A DNA stretch of 64,000 nt, taken from NCBI RefSeq assembly GCF_008298015.1, contig NZ_VTPX01000012.1:1-64000 (forward strand). Direction: 5' to 3'. Below, piece by piece: positions 26,952-36,679 of the stretch; positions within the stretch are counted from its first letter, which is position 1, and the number at the start of each line of letters is the position of its first letter. The translations under genes and the position numbers were made by a program. This stretch comes from Salinicola corii. Lineage in GTDB: Bacteria > Pseudomonadota > Gammaproteobacteria > Pseudomonadales > Halomonadaceae. The notes under the pieces are model-generated. The model was not told the DNA's origin, searched no databases, and saw only the letters and a program-made list of their open reading frames with translations.

Positions 26952-29582
26952 ATGTCATCCACATCACGGTTTCTCTGCGCCCCGCTGCGCGGGGTGGTGG
27001 TTCCACTCGGCGAAGTGCCGGATCCGGCCTTCGCTGAAGGCGCCCTGGGGCCAGGGGTCGCCATCGACCCGTTGGACGAGACGCTGCATGCGCCATTCGA
27101 CGGCGAGGTCATCCAGTGCGCGCGGACCGCACATGCGCTCACGCTGCGCGACGATCACGGCCATGAATGGCTGTTGCACATCGGCATCGATACCGTCGAC
27201 CTGGGCGGAGAGGGATTCGAGCTGCTGGTCGCGACCGGCGATCGTGTCTCCGTCGGCGATCCGCTGTGCCGGTTCGATGTCGACGGGCTGTCCCGGCGTG
27301 CCAAGGCCCTGGTCACGCCGATCGTGGTGACCAACGCCTCCGACCTCGCCTTGGAGACGCTGGTCAAGCCGGGGACGATCGTCGACAAGGGCGAGGTGCT
27401 GCTGCAGTGGCAGGCACCGGTCCCGGCGGCGGAGATCGCCGGTCGGGAGGTCTCCACCCAGGCGTCCGCCCGCGGAGAGGCAACGATCGCTGCCGCCCAC
27501 GGCCTGCATGCCCGCCCGGCGTCGAGGCTAAGGTCGATCGCCCAGAAGCACGACGTCGAACTGAGGCTGGGGCGAGACGACGAGGCCGGTAAAGACCGAT
27601 CCGACGTCGACGGCGCGAGCGTCGCCAGCCTGAGCGCGTTGCTCAACCTGGGCCTGATCCGGGGCGACCGGGTTCTGGTCACGGCTCGCGGAGCGGCGGC
27701 CCAGGCCGCGGTCGACGCGGCCGTCATGCTGCTGGAGACGCCCGAGCACGATGCCGGTCGGGCCGATGTTTGCGCCGGCCCGAGCGTCGCACCCGCCGCG
27801 GAGGCGACGCCGGGCACGTTGAACGGTCTGTCGGCGAGCCCGGGCCTGGCTGTCGGCCCGCTGGTCCGCTACCGGGCCGCACTACCCCGCGTTGCCGACA
27901 CCGCCGACGACCCCGAACGGGAGCGAAGGGCGCTGGCCGCTGCCGTGGCCGAGGTGGATGCCGACCTGGAACGGTCGATGCGCGCGGCCGGGTCGCGTGG
28001 ACAGCAGGCCGAGGCGGATATCTTCGAGGCGCACCGGGCCTGGCTGGACGACCCCGATCTGCGGGCGTCGGCGGAATCGAAGATCGCGGAGGGCGCCAGC
28101 GCCGGACGCGCCTGGTACCTGGCCCTCGAGACCGAGATCCAGCGCCTGCGTGGCAGCGGCAACGCGTTGCTGGCCGGTCGGGCCGACGATCTCCACGATC
28201 TGCAGCGTCAGGTCATGCAGCGCTTCGCTACCCACGACGCCGTCGCCACCACCGGACTCGAAGGGGCGATCCTGGTCGCGCGGGAAATGGCCCCCTCGCA
28301 GTTCGTCGAGGTCGCGGGGCAGATCGGCGGGCTGTGCCTGGCGGGCGGCGGCTCGACCTCCCACGTCTCGATTCTGGCTCGGACACGAGGGTTGCCCTGT
28401 CTGGTGGCGATGGGGGATGCCCTGCTGGAGGCCAGCGGCGAGCGGGTCTGCCTCGATGCCGACCGGGGGCGGCTGGAGCTGGCCCCCGACGAGCGGCGCC
28501 TGGCGGCGGTCGAGGCCGAGCAGGCGCGCCAGCGCCAGCGCTCCGAGGCCGACCTGGCCGTCGCCTTCGAGCCGGTGACGATGCGCGACGGGCGCCATCT
28601 TCATGTCGCCGCCAATATCGCCTCCGGCGCGGAGGCGCAAGGTGCCCTGGACGCCGGTGCCGACGGGGTCGGGCTGATGCGCAGCGAATTCCTGTTCCTG
28701 GCGCGGCAGACCGCGCCGGACCTTGCCGAGCAGCAGGCCGAGTATCGCGCCGCCGTCGAGGCGATGGCGGGAAGACCGGTGGTCGTCCGGCTGCTGGATA
28801 TCGGGGCCGACAAGCAACTTCCCTACCTGGCGCTTCCCGCGACGCCCAACCCGGCGCTGGGGGAACGTGGCGCGAGACTGTGGCAAGCGCATCCCGAGAT
28901 GTTCGACACCCAACTGGATGCGTTGCTGGAAGCGGGTCGCGGGCTGCCGGTCTGCGAGGATGGCCTGACGAGACTACGACTGATGGTGCCGATGATCGCG
29001 GACGTCGGCGAGCTGCGCTGGGTGCGCCGGCGGTTGGCGACGAGGGCTGCCGCGCTCGGCATCGAACGGCTGCCGTCGCTCGGCGCCATGGTGGAAGTGC
29101 CGACGGCGGCGCTCTGTGCCGGTACTCTCGCCGGCGAGGCGGATTTCCTCTCCATCGGCACCAACGACCTGACCCAGTACGCCCTGGCGATGGATCGTGA
29201 AGTCGCATCGCTGGCGGCGCGCAGCGATGTGCTGCATCCGGGGGTGCTACGTCTGATCGCCCTGTGTCTCGAGGGCGCCGGCGGTCGATGCCCGGTGGCG
29301 GTCTGCGGCACCGCGGCAGGTGATCCGCTGGCGGGGGCGTTGCTGGCCGCCATGGGCGTCGACGAACTCTCCGTCGAACCGGCGCGGGTGGCGGTGGTCA
29401 AGGCGACGCTGCGCAGGCTGGACGCCGAAGCGTTGGCGGCGCAGCTCCCGGCGCTGCTGGCACTGGACGATGCGGCCGCGGTGAGAGAGGCACTGGCAAC
29501 GATGCTGGCATCGTCCGCCGAAGCGGCGACACCCGCCTCCGGCGACGCCACGACCTCCACCGACACGACAACAAGATCCTGA
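26952..29582 (+). CDS. PTS multiphosphoryl transfer protein EIIA(Glc)-HPr-EI
   Basis: An 876-residue fusion carrying the soluble phosphorelay of a phosphotransferase system. EIIA of the Crr type occupies residues 1-155, with phosphorylated His76 in LLHIGIDTVDL. HPr spans about 175-262, with His186 in AAHGLHARPAS. Enzyme I starts near residue 290, with LNGLSASPGLAVGPLVRYR, and its active histidine in GGGSTSHVSILART is His471. The C-terminal PEP-binding domain includes LSIGTNDLTQYALAMDRE and the cysteine in AVCGTAAGDPL. ATG 26952 follows CGGGAG. The fusion makes the operon's sugar uptake independent of separate ptsHI genes. Confidence 0.93.
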   Translation: MSSTSRFLCAPLRGVVVPLGEVPDPAFAEGALGPGVAIDPLDETLHAPFDGEVIQCARTAHALTLRDDHGHEWLLHIGIDTVDLGGEGFELLVATGDRVSVGDPLCRFDVDGLSRRAKALVTPIVVTNASDLALETLVKPGTIVDKGEVLLQWQAPVPAAEIAGREVSTQASARGEATIAAAHGLHARPASRLRSIAQKHDVELRLGRDDEAGKDRSDVDGASVASLSALLNLGLIRGDRVLVTARGAAAQAAVDAAVMLLETPEHDAGRADVCAGPSVAPAAEATPGTLNGLSASPGLAVGPLVRYRAALPRVADTADDPERERRALAAAVAEVDADLERSMRAAGSRGQQAEADIFEAHRAWLDDPDLRASAESKIAEGASAGRAWYLALETEIQRLRGSGNALLAGRADDLHDLQRQVMQRFATHDAVATTGLEGAILVAREMAPSQFVEVAGQIGGLCLAGGGSTSHVSILARTRGLPCLVAMGDALLEASGERVCLDADRGRLELAPDERRLAAVEAEQARQRQRSEADLAVAFEPVTMRDGRHLHVAANIASGAEAQGALDAGADGVGLMRSEFLFLARQTAPDLAEQQAEYRAAVEAMAGRPVVVRLLDIGADKQLPYLALPATPNPALGERGARLWQAHPEMFDTQLDALLEAGRGLPVCEDGLTRLRLMVPMIADVGELRWVRRRLATRAAALGIERLPSLGAMVEVPTAALCAGTLAGEADFLSIGTNDLTQYALAMDREVASLAARSDVLHPGVLRLIALCLEGAGGRCPVAVCGTAAGDPLAGALLAAMGVDELSVEPARVAVVKATLRRLDAEALAAQLPALLALDDAAAVREALATMLASSAEAATPASGDATTSTDTTTRS

Positions 29583-29591
29583 GGACTCGTC

Positions 29592-31277
29592 ATGACCACC
29601 ACCTTCGGTTCCCGGCTCATGGCCGGTCTGCAGAAACTCGGACGCTCGCTGATGCTGCCGATCGCGGTGCTGCCGGTGGCAGGGCTGCTGCTGCGCCTGG
29701 GCCAGCCCGACCTGCTCGACATCGGCTTCGTCGCCAACGCGGGCAATGCGATCTTCTCCAACCTGGCGCTGATCTTCGCCATCGGCGTGGCGGTCGGCTT
29801 CGCCGATGACGACAACGGTGCGGCCGGGCTGGCGGGGGTGATCGGCTACCTGGTGCTCAACGCGGTGCTGGAGACGCTGAACCCCGACATCAACATGGGC
29901 GTGCTGTCGGGCATCATCATCGGCAGCGTGGCCGGCGTGCTCTACAACCGCTACAAGGCGATCAAGTTGCCGGACTATCTGGCCTTCTTCGGCGGGCGGC
30001 GCTTCATTCCCATCGTCACCGGGCTCTCCGCCGTCGTGCTGGGCGGCCTCTTCGGTCTGATCTGGCCGCCGATCCAGCAGGGCATCGATCAACTGGGGCA
30101 GTGGCTGATCGACGCCGGCGATCTGGGCCTGTTCGTCTACGGCGTGCTCAACCGGATTCTGATCGTGACCGGGCTGCACCACGTGCTCAACAGCTTCGTG
30201 TGGTTCGTCTTCGGCAGTTTCGACGGCGTCACCGGCGATCTCAACCGCTTCTTCGCCGGCGATCCGACCGCGGGCAGCTTCATGACCGGCTTCTTCCCGG
30301 TGATGATGTTCGGCCTGCCCGCCGCCGCGCTGGCGATGTACCACGCCGCGCCTCGCTCCCGCCGGGCTCAGGTCGGCGGCCTGCTGCTGTCTCTGGCCTT
30401 GACCGCCTTCCTGACCGGCGTGACCGAGCCGATCGAGTTCTCGTTCATGTTCCTGGCGCCCGCCCTGTACGCGATGCATGCGGTTCTCACCGGTATCTCG
30501 ATGGCGTTGATGAACATGCTCGATGTCAAGCTGGGGTTCACCTTCTCCGCCGGGGCGTTCGACTACGCGCTCTCCTATGGCCTCTCGACCAACGGCTGGA
30601 TGATGATCCCGGTGGGACTCTGCTACTTCGCGCTCTATTACGGCATCTTTCGCTGGGCGATCGTGCGTTTCGACCTGCCGACCCCCGGGCGCGAGCCGGA
30701 ACTGGCGACGACGAGCGTCAGCCACGACGCCGGCGAGCGCGGGCCCGCCTTCGTGACCGCGCTGGGCGGGGCGGCCAACATGGTTAGCGTCGGCGCCTGT
30801 ACTACCCGGCTGCGGCTGGTGATGCAAGACGATGCCGCGATCGACGAGCCAGCGCTCAAGGCGCTGGGGGCCCGCGGCATTCTGCATCTGCGCGGTGGTG
30901 GCCTGCAGGTGATCCTGGGGCCGATCGCCGATGCCGTGGCCGACGACATCCGAGTGGCGGTACGCGATCACGGCAAGACGCTGGAGACGGCGCCGGCGGT
31001 CGGGGACGATACGGTACCGACCGATGCCCGGCTCGACGAGGCGTCGCGCCAGGCGTGGATGGCGGCGCTGGGTGGCGCCGAGAACATTCGCCACGTCGCC
31101 GCGGTGGCCACCACCCGCCTGCGGCTGGAGCTGGGGGATCGCGGGAAAGTGGACGAGTCTGCGCTGGCGGGGCTGGGCGCCGCCGGTATCCAGGACCTGG
31201 AGAACGGTGTCGTCCATCTGGTGCTGGGGCGCCAGGCGGGGGCGATAGCCAACGGCATCGATACCAAGCCTGCCTGA
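29592..31277 (+). CDS. nagE: PTS N-acetylglucosamine transporter IIC-IIB-IIB (NagE-like)
   Basis: A 561-residue membrane permease that phosphorylates GlcNAc during import. The IIC domain (residues 1-365) has the glucose/GlcNAc superfamily signatures MLPIAVLPVAGLLLRLG and LTGVTEPIEFSFMFLAPALY. Two IIB domains follow. The first (about 385-460) has the phospho-cysteine Cys403 in VGACTTRLRL. The second (about 487-555) is clearly homologous but reads AAVATTRLRL, with Ala506 where the cysteine should be, so it cannot accept phosphate by the standard route. The EIIA needed is on the preceding gene, 9 nt upstream. Glucose specificity is an alternative, but the nagA neighbourhood favours GlcNAc. Confidence 0.9.
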   Translation: MTTTFGSRLMAGLQKLGRSLMLPIAVLPVAGLLLRLGQPDLLDIGFVANAGNAIFSNLALIFAIGVAVGFADDDNGAAGLAGVIGYLVLNAVLETLNPDINMGVLSGIIIGSVAGVLYNRYKAIKLPDYLAFFGGRRFIPIVTGLSAVVLGGLFGLIWPPIQQGIDQLGQWLIDAGDLGLFVYGVLNRILIVTGLHHVLNSFVWFVFGSFDGVTGDLNRFFAGDPTAGSFMTGFFPVMMFGLPAAALAMYHAAPRSRRAQVGGLLLSLALTAFLTGVTEPIEFSFMFLAPALYAMHAVLTGISMALMNMLDVKLGFTFSAGAFDYALSYGLSTNGWMMIPVGLCYFALYYGIFRWAIVRFDLPTPGREPELATTSVSHDAGERGPAFVTALGGAANMVSVGACTTRLRLVMQDDAAIDEPALKALGARGILHLRGGGLQVILGPIADAVADDIRVAVRDHGKTLETAPAVGDDTVPTDARLDEASRQAWMAALGGAENIRHVAAVATTRLRLELGDRGKVDESALAGLGAAGIQDLENGVVHLVLGRQAGAIANGIDTKPA

Positions 31278-31462
31278 CGGGAGGCCCGTCCAGGCCCGGG
31301 CGGGACGTTTTCCGTACAGGGCATCGCGCCAGTCGCCGAATCGGCGGTTGGCGCTTTGCGTTCGGCCTTTGACACCGTTCGCCCGAAGCTCGAAGCTGCT
31401 ATCGACAGCGCCCCGCAGCCGGCGCTTGTCGAAGCCCCATGCCGCCGACCCGAGGAGACTCC

Positions 31463-32263
31463 ATGTCCCAGTACCTGATCGCCAGCGATCTCGACAACAC
31501 GCTGTTGAATGCCGAGCATCGCATCGATGCCCTGACCCGCGACACCCTGCAGGCGCTGTCGGCTCGGGGCCACGTGATTGCACTGGCCTCCGGACGTCAC
31601 TACCAGGATATCGCAGCGATCCGGCGCCAACTGGACATTCCCGCGTGGATCATCAGCAGCAACGGTGCCCATGTGCACGACGCCGGCGATCGTGTCGTCA
31701 GCGACACGCTGGTGCCCACCGAGCTGGTCAGGGCGCTGGTGGATCTGCCGCGACCATCATCGGTCAGGCTCAATCTCTACACTCGCGACCGCTGGTTGAT
31801 CGATGCCGAAGCGCCCGAGCTGCTACCGCTGCATGCGATGACCGGCTTCACCTACCAGGTCGACGAGATGGCCGATCTGGACAGCGAACACGTCGGCAAG
31901 GTGCTCTACATCGGCGAGCCGGCGCTGCTGAAGCCGCTGGAGCGCACCCTGCGGGAGCGCCACGGCGAGGCGCTGCACATCACCTATTCGGCGGCCAACT
32001 CTCTCGAGATCATGCAGCGGGGTGTGAACAAGGCGACGGCCCTGAGCCGGGCGCTCAGGGCGCTCGATCTCCCTACCGAGAGAACGCTGGCGTTCGGTGA
32101 CAACTTCAACGACGTCGAGATGCTGACACTGGCGGGTCACGCCTACGTGGTCTCCAACGCTCATCCCGACGTCATCGGACAACTGCCACGGGCGAAGACC
32201 ATCGGCGCCCACCACGAGTCTGCGGTGGCGCATGCCCTGCGGGAGTTCTTCGCGCTCGAGTGA
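31463..32263 (+). CDS. Cof-type HAD-superfamily phosphatase
   Basis: A 266-residue HAD IIB hydrolase of the Cof/YidA group, likely a cytoplasmic sugar-phosphate or nucleotide phosphatase. The nucleophile motif is IASDLDNTLL (the usual Gly is Asn here), motif II lies in HVIALASGRHY, and motif IV is LAFGDNFNDVEML, with the metal-binding aspartates. KATALSRAL contains the motif III lysine. ATG 31463 has GAGGAG at a good distance. It lies about 185 nt after nagE in the same direction and may belong to the operon, for example for sugar-phosphate detoxification, but that is inference. Confidence 0.85.
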   Translation: MSQYLIASDLDNTLLNAEHRIDALTRDTLQALSARGHVIALASGRHYQDIAAIRRQLDIPAWIISSNGAHVHDAGDRVVSDTLVPTELVRALVDLPRPSSVRLNLYTRDRWLIDAEAPELLPLHAMTGFTYQVDEMADLDSEHVGKVLYIGEPALLKPLERTLRERHGEALHITYSAANSLEIMQRGVNKATALSRALRALDLPTERTLAFGDNFNDVEMLTLAGHAYVVSNAHPDVIGQLPRAKTIGAHHESAVAHALREFFALE

Positions 32264-32280
32264 GGGCGCGACGGCGGGCT

Positions 32281-33321
32281 TCAGCGCGGCTCCGCGCGAT
32301 CGTCCAGCCTGCGCAGCTGCTGCCAGACCTCGCGGCGGAGGTCGGCCAGCCGTGGCTGTTCGTCCCCCTCGAACGCGATCGGTCGAATCGTGCGCATGGC
32401 ACGCAGCCCCAGGCGCGCGGTCAGCAGTCCGGCACCGAGGCCCTGCCCGGCGCGGGTGGACAGCTTGGCCGCCAGGTTCATCGACAGCAGGTCCATGCCG
32501 GCGTCGCTGACCATCTCGCTGGCACCGGCGAAAGCCATGTTGCGCAGGACTTCCCGGAACAGTCGCAGGCGGCTGGCATAGCCGAGCTGCAGGCCGTAGA
32601 GCGCGGCGATGCGGTCGAGCATGGCGATGTTGCGCCAGGCCATCAGGGACATGTCGACCAGCGTCAACGGGCTGACCGCGACCATCACGGCGGTCTCCCC
32701 GGACATCCGGGTCACCAGCCGTCGTGCCGCCCGGTCGCGCGGATGCAGGAGATAGTGGGCGATCAGCTGGCGGGTCTCCTGGGCGGTGTGATGCGACTGA
32801 TGAGCGTCGAGAAAGGATTGCCACTGGGGGTGGTCCCTGGGCAGGCCCATCTGCTCGCGCAGCTCTCCGGCCAGGGTCAGCGGGTCCGTGTGGGTGGCCG
32901 GGGCGTCGTCGACCCACTCCTCGTCCAGTTGCCGGCGCAGGCGAGCGTGCCGGCGCAGCTTGCGCAGCCGCCAGAGTTCGCCGAACAGCGCCCGGGCGCC
33001 CAGGCCAACGGCAGTCAGGCCAATCAGACTCCAGGCGCCGGCGAGCCAGTCGCCGCCGAGCGTCGAGAGGTAGAGCGTCTGGGCGGCCTCCAGGGTGCCG
33101 AGGCCCAGCGCGCCGCCGAGGACGATCATCAAGCCCCAGCGCCGTTTGCGCGGTGGCGCGATCGCGGCATCGATGGCGGGGGAGTCGGGGATCTCGTCCT
33201 GGTGGTAGGGGTCGCTCGCCTGGGTGGGCAGATAGTGCCGCGCGCCCTGAAGCGTGGTGGGCTCCCCGGGGGCGGGGGCATCGTCGAGGCTGAAGCGCTG
33301 TCCGGGCCGAGGATCGCTCAT
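32281..33321 (-). CDS. ycjF: YcjF-like membrane protein (UPF0283/DUF697)
   Basis: About 346 residues from ATG 33321. A proline/aspartate-rich hydrophilic N-terminus is followed by two closely spaced membrane helices (GLMIVLGGALGLGTLEAAQ and GAWSLIGLTAVGLGARALF) and a cytoplasmic DUF697-type C-terminal domain with SPLTLVDMSLMAWRNIAMLD. E. coli YcjF is co-transcribed with ycjX in the psp envelope-stress neighbourhood; the biochemical role is unknown. Here the ycjX stop and ycjF ATG overlap by 4 nt (ATGA), preserving that pair. Confidence 0.85.
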   Translation of the reverse strand: MSDPRPGQRFSLDDAPAPGEPTTLQGARHYLPTQASDPYHQDEIPDSPAIDAAIAPPRKRRWGLMIVLGGALGLGTLEAAQTLYLSTLGGDWLAGAWSLIGLTAVGLGARALFGELWRLRKLRRHARLRRQLDEEWVDDAPATHTDPLTLAGELREQMGLPRDHPQWQSFLDAHQSHHTAQETRQLIAHYLLHPRDRAARRLVTRMSGETAVMVAVSPLTLVDMSLMAWRNIAMLDRIAALYGLQLGYASRLRLFREVLRNMAFAGASEMVSDAGMDLLSMNLAAKLSTRAGQGLGAGLLTARLGLRAMRTIRPIAFEGDEQPRLADLRREVWQQLRRLDDRAEPR

Positions 33322-34709
33322 CGCAGTTTGTCTCCCATCAGCCACTCCAGGGCGGCATCCATGCGGATGTGAGGTAGCGCCTGGGACCGGCAGGGCGCCG
33401 GTCGAAAGGCGGTGAAGTCGAACCCCTGGCGTTGCCAGAACGCGTTCTCGGGGAGTCTGTCGGGGACGTCGCCGGGGTAGATCAGCACAGGCTCTCCGTC
33501 GAGACCGTGGCCGCGAAGTGCCGGCTGTCGCTTGCCGTCGCTCTCTATTTCCCGGGTCTCGGTGGCGCGTATCGAGGCCAGGGAGAACGCCCGCACCGGC
33601 ACGTCCGCGTAGCGCAGGTCCTTGATCGGTTCGGCCAGCAGCGATTCGAGCAGCGCCACCAGGTTGGCATGCTGGTCCGGAGTGACGTGATCCGCCTTGG
33701 TGGCGGCGATCGCCAGGCGGTCGATGCGCGGCGAGAACAGCCGGTTCATCAGGCTGCGCTTGCCGTAGTCGAAGCTCCGCATCAGGGTCGCCAGCGCGTC
33801 GGAGAGATCCTCGAAGCGCTCCGGACCGGCGTTGAGCGCGCCAAGCACGTCGACCAGCACGATCTGGCGGTCGAAGCGGCGGAAATGCTCGCGGTAGAAG
33901 GGTTTGACCACATGCTGCTGATAGAAGCGAAAGCGCTTTTTCAGCGTCTGGTAAAGGCTGTCGGCGGGTAGCGTCTCGAGTGTCTGGCGATCAGACTCCC
34001 CGACGCCCGGTAGCGGAAAGAACTGCAGCACCGGGGCTCCCTGCAGGTCGCCTGGGAGCAGGAAGCGGCCCGGCTGCAGGTGGGAGAAGCCGGCTTCCCG
34101 CGCGCTGCGCAGCGAGGCCGCGTAGTGCTCGGCGAGTTCGGCCAGGCGGGATTCGTCCACTTCCTCGTCGGGGCGATGCCGGTCGAGCGCCGCGCGCCAG
34201 GCTTCGGCATGCTGCCGGCGCTCCGGCCCCGTTCGTCGGAGCTGGCTTTCACTCCAGCTGAGAAAATCGTGCTCGAGCAGCGGCAGATCCAGCAGCCACT
34301 CGCCAGGGTAGTCGATCAGGTCCAGCGTCAGCGTCGCCGTGTCGCCCAGCAGGCCTCTTGCGCGCCGGGTCTTGTAGCGCAACTGCAGGCGCAGTTCGCT
34401 GATGCCGCGCGTTGGCTCGGGCCAGCGTGGCGGCGTCGATTCGAGCGCGGCGATCGCTTCGTCGTAGGGAAAGCGAGGTATCCCGAGATCCGGCTGCGAG
34501 ATCCGCTGCGCGCCGAGCAGGCGCTCCTCGCGGGCGGACTTGAGCAAGTCGAGACGTGCATCGATCCCGGCATGGCGCAACTGGTTGACCAGCGACGTCA
34601 AAAACGCCGTCTTGCCGGCGCGGGAGAGCCCGGTGACCGCCAGTCGTAGTTGGCGGTCCCGGCCGCGATCGAGCAGATTCCGAAGTTCGTGAGTCAGGTG
34701 TCGGGCCAT
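33318..34709 (-). CDS. ycjX: YcjX-like P-loop ATPase/GTPase (DUF463)
   Basis: A 463-residue protein, nearly the size of E. coli YcjX. The Walker A motif is AVTGLSRAGKTAFLTSL near residue 25, and a DLIDYPGEWLLDLPLL stretch acts as a Walker B/switch-like region. The internal segment FYREHFRRFDRQIVLVDVLG and the TKADH element (AIAATKADHVTPDQ) are nucleotide-site features. A tie to the stress-inducible phage-shock response is known for enterobacteria, but no psp genes are in this window. The start ATG 34709 follows AGAGG; the open frame continues to 35309 without a matching protein. Confidence 0.88.
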   Translation of the reverse strand: MARHLTHELRNLLDRGRDRQLRLAVTGLSRAGKTAFLTSLVNQLRHAGIDARLDLLKSAREERLLGAQRISQPDLGIPRFPYDEAIAALESTPPRWPEPTRGISELRLQLRYKTRRARGLLGDTATLTLDLIDYPGEWLLDLPLLEHDFLSWSESQLRRTGPERRQHAEAWRAALDRHRPDEEVDESRLAELAEHYAASLRSAREAGFSHLQPGRFLLPGDLQGAPVLQFFPLPGVGESDRQTLETLPADSLYQTLKKRFRFYQQHVVKPFYREHFRRFDRQIVLVDVLGALNAGPERFEDLSDALATLMRSFDYGKRSLMNRLFSPRIDRLAIAATKADHVTPDQHANLVALLESLLAEPIKDLRYADVPVRAFSLASIRATETREIESDGKRQPALRGHGLDGEPVLIYPGDVPDRLPENAFWQRQGFDFTAFRPAPCRSQALPHIRMDAALEWLMGDKLR

Positions 34710-34804
34710 CGCCTCTATTTCCGAAGAAACCAGTCCGCATGGTAAACGATAACGGCGGCCGTCAGGGAACCCCGGGCAGGGAGGGCGGCCGCTGACGAGA
34801 GCCG

Positions 34805-34843
34805 AAAACGACGACGCCTCGCACCAGAGGCGAGGCGTCGTCG
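34805..34843 (-). terminator. Terminator of the sodium/solute symporter gene
   Basis: A perfect 13-bp stem, CGACGACGCCTCG and CGAGGCGTCGTCG with a 9-nt loop; on the minus strand it is followed by TTTT (34808-34805). It lies 25 nt after the symporter stop and upstream of ycjX. Confidence 0.85.
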
Positions 34844-34867
34844 GGTTGTGGTTCGACCCCGGTCGCG

Positions 34868-36463
34868 TCAACCAGCGAAGGCGAAGTAGATCGCGAAGAC
34901 CAGAATCAGCAGCACGATCGCTATCGGTACCGCCCCCTTCCAGGGCGTGAGATCGACCGCCTTGACGTCCTCGTGCACCCAGGCCTCGCGGCGCGGCGCG
35001 ATCTTGCCGATCAGTAGCATGCCGAGCACCAGCACCACAAAGACGCCGGCCACGAAGTGATACTGGTTGGTGATCTCCAGGATGCCATTGAACGGCGGTA
35101 CGAAGTAGCCGGCCGCAATCAGCACGATGCCGCCGACCAGCCCGAAGATGGCAGCGGACTCCGGCACCCGCTTGGTCAGCAGGCCCACGATCACCACCGC
35201 CAGGATTGGGATGAAGTAGATCGCATTCATCGTTTGCAGGTAGTCGAAAAGACTGTCCTGGCCGGCCAGCAGCGGGGCGATCACCATGGCCGCGACGGCC
35301 ATGACCCAACCGAAGATCTTGCCGGCGTTGACCACTTGCTGCTCGCTCGCTTCCTTCTTGAATATCCCTTTGTAGATACCCAGGCTGAACAGTGTCGTGG
35401 TGCTGTTCAGGGCCGAATTGAACGACGACAGGATCGCACCGACCATGACGGCGGCAAAGAAGCCGGTCAGCCAGGGCGGCAGCAGATGGAAGACCAGGTA
35501 GCCATAGGCCTGGTCGCCGGCGATGCCCTCATCGGCGTAGAGCTGGTAGGCGATGATGCCTGGCAGCACCAGGTAGAGCGGTCCGAGGAGCTTGAGGAAA
35601 CCGGTCAGCAGGACGCCTTTCTGGCCTTCGGAAAGGCTCCTGGCGGCAAAGGTACGCTGAATGATCTGCTGGTTGGTGGACCAGTAGAACAGGTTGATCA
35701 GGAAAACGCCGGTAAACAGTGTCGGCCAGGGAACCTGCTGATCCGGGCGACCCAGGGAGTTGAGGCGTTCTGGCTGGGCCTGCTGGATGGCCTGCCAACC
35801 GGCGGCGATACCGTTGCCGTCTCCTGCGGCATTGAGACCGAGATAAACGATCAGAAAACCGCCGACCAGCAGGCCGATGGCATTGATGGTGTCGGAGACG
35901 GCGACCGTTCGCAGCCCGCCGAACAGGGCGTAGATCGCGCCGATGATGCCGACACCCCAGACCGTCAGCCACAGCAGCGTGGTGCTGGACTCGATGCCCG
36001 TCAGTACCGGCAGATCCAGCATGCCCTGAAGACCGACGGCGCCGGAGTAGAGAATGATCGGCAACAGAATGACCGCGTAGGCGACCAGGAAGATGACGTT
36101 GCAGATCAGTTGCGTCGTCGGGCCAAACCGCGCCTGCAACAGTTGTGGAACGGTGGCGATGCCGCTGCGCAGGAAGCGAGGCAGAAAGAACAGCGCCAGC
36201 AGCACCAGGGCGACAACGGCAACGACTTCCCAGGCCATGACGCTCAACCCGTCGGAGAAGGCCGCGCCATTCAACCCGACCATCTGCTCCGTCGAGAGGT
36301 TGGTCATCAGTAGCGAGCCCGCGATCAGCGGAAAGCTCAGGCTGCGACCGGCGAGAAAGTAGCCCCGCGTATTGCTGAGATCGTCACGGTGAGTGATACG
36401 CCACGTAATCAAGGCGACCAATCCCGTAAAGAAGAGGAACGAGATCAGAGTCCATGCATGCAT
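34868..36463 (-). CDS. Sodium:solute symporter (SSS/SLC5 family, SglT/YidK-like)
   Basis: A 531-residue permease with about 14 membrane helices. The helix-1 region NTRGYFLAGRSLSFPLIAGS and the following NLSTEQMVGLNGAAFSDG resemble vSGLT/YidK sugar transporters rather than proline or acetate branches. INLFYWSTNQQIIQRTFAAR is the family signature, and ILSSFNSALNSTTTLFS is helix 8, with the serines that ligate sodium in LeuT-fold transporters. Sodium-driven uptake fits a halophile. The substrate is probably a sugar or polyol but is not resolved. ATG 36463 is preferred over the upstream frame because AGGA precedes it. It stands alone between a terminator and the GtrII-like gene. Confidence 0.85.
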   Translation of the reverse strand: MHAWTLISFLFFTGLVALITWRITHRDDLSNTRGYFLAGRSLSFPLIAGSLLMTNLSTEQMVGLNGAAFSDGLSVMAWEVVAVVALVLLALFFLPRFLRSGIATVPQLLQARFGPTTQLICNVIFLVAYAVILLPIILYSGAVGLQGMLDLPVLTGIESSTTLLWLTVWGVGIIGAIYALFGGLRTVAVSDTINAIGLLVGGFLIVYLGLNAAGDGNGIAAGWQAIQQAQPERLNSLGRPDQQVPWPTLFTGVFLINLFYWSTNQQIIQRTFAARSLSEGQKGVLLTGFLKLLGPLYLVLPGIIAYQLYADEGIAGDQAYGYLVFHLLPPWLTGFFAAVMVGAILSSFNSALNSTTTLFSLGIYKGIFKKEASEQQVVNAGKIFGWVMAVAAMVIAPLLAGQDSLFDYLQTMNAIYFIPILAVVIVGLLTKRVPESAAIFGLVGGIVLIAAGYFVPPFNGILEITNQYHFVAGVFVVLVLGMLLIGKIAPRREAWVHEDVKAVDLTPWKGAVPIAIVLLILVFAIYFAFAG

Positions 36464-36679
36464 AGAGGTGTCCTGGTTGAATGCATCCCAGTGGCGGCTC
36501 GAAAAGGGAGCTGTCGCCACGTTACCCGGGAAGTGTTGGGCACCGGGCGACAAAGCGCCATTCTCCATTTGTCTGACATAGCCTGATCAATGTGTAGGCG
36601 TTTGGCGTGTGGGTCATGGCACCGGAACGATATGTCGCCGGAGAACCCCGCATCGTGATGGCAAGGCCGGGCGTCGCGC

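Noticed and set aside
31275-31315. GACGGG/CCCGTC hairpin and nearby TTTT after nagE as a terminator
   Set aside because: The stem is only 6 bp and the T-run does not directly follow it, so termination before the Cof phosphatase gene is not supported.
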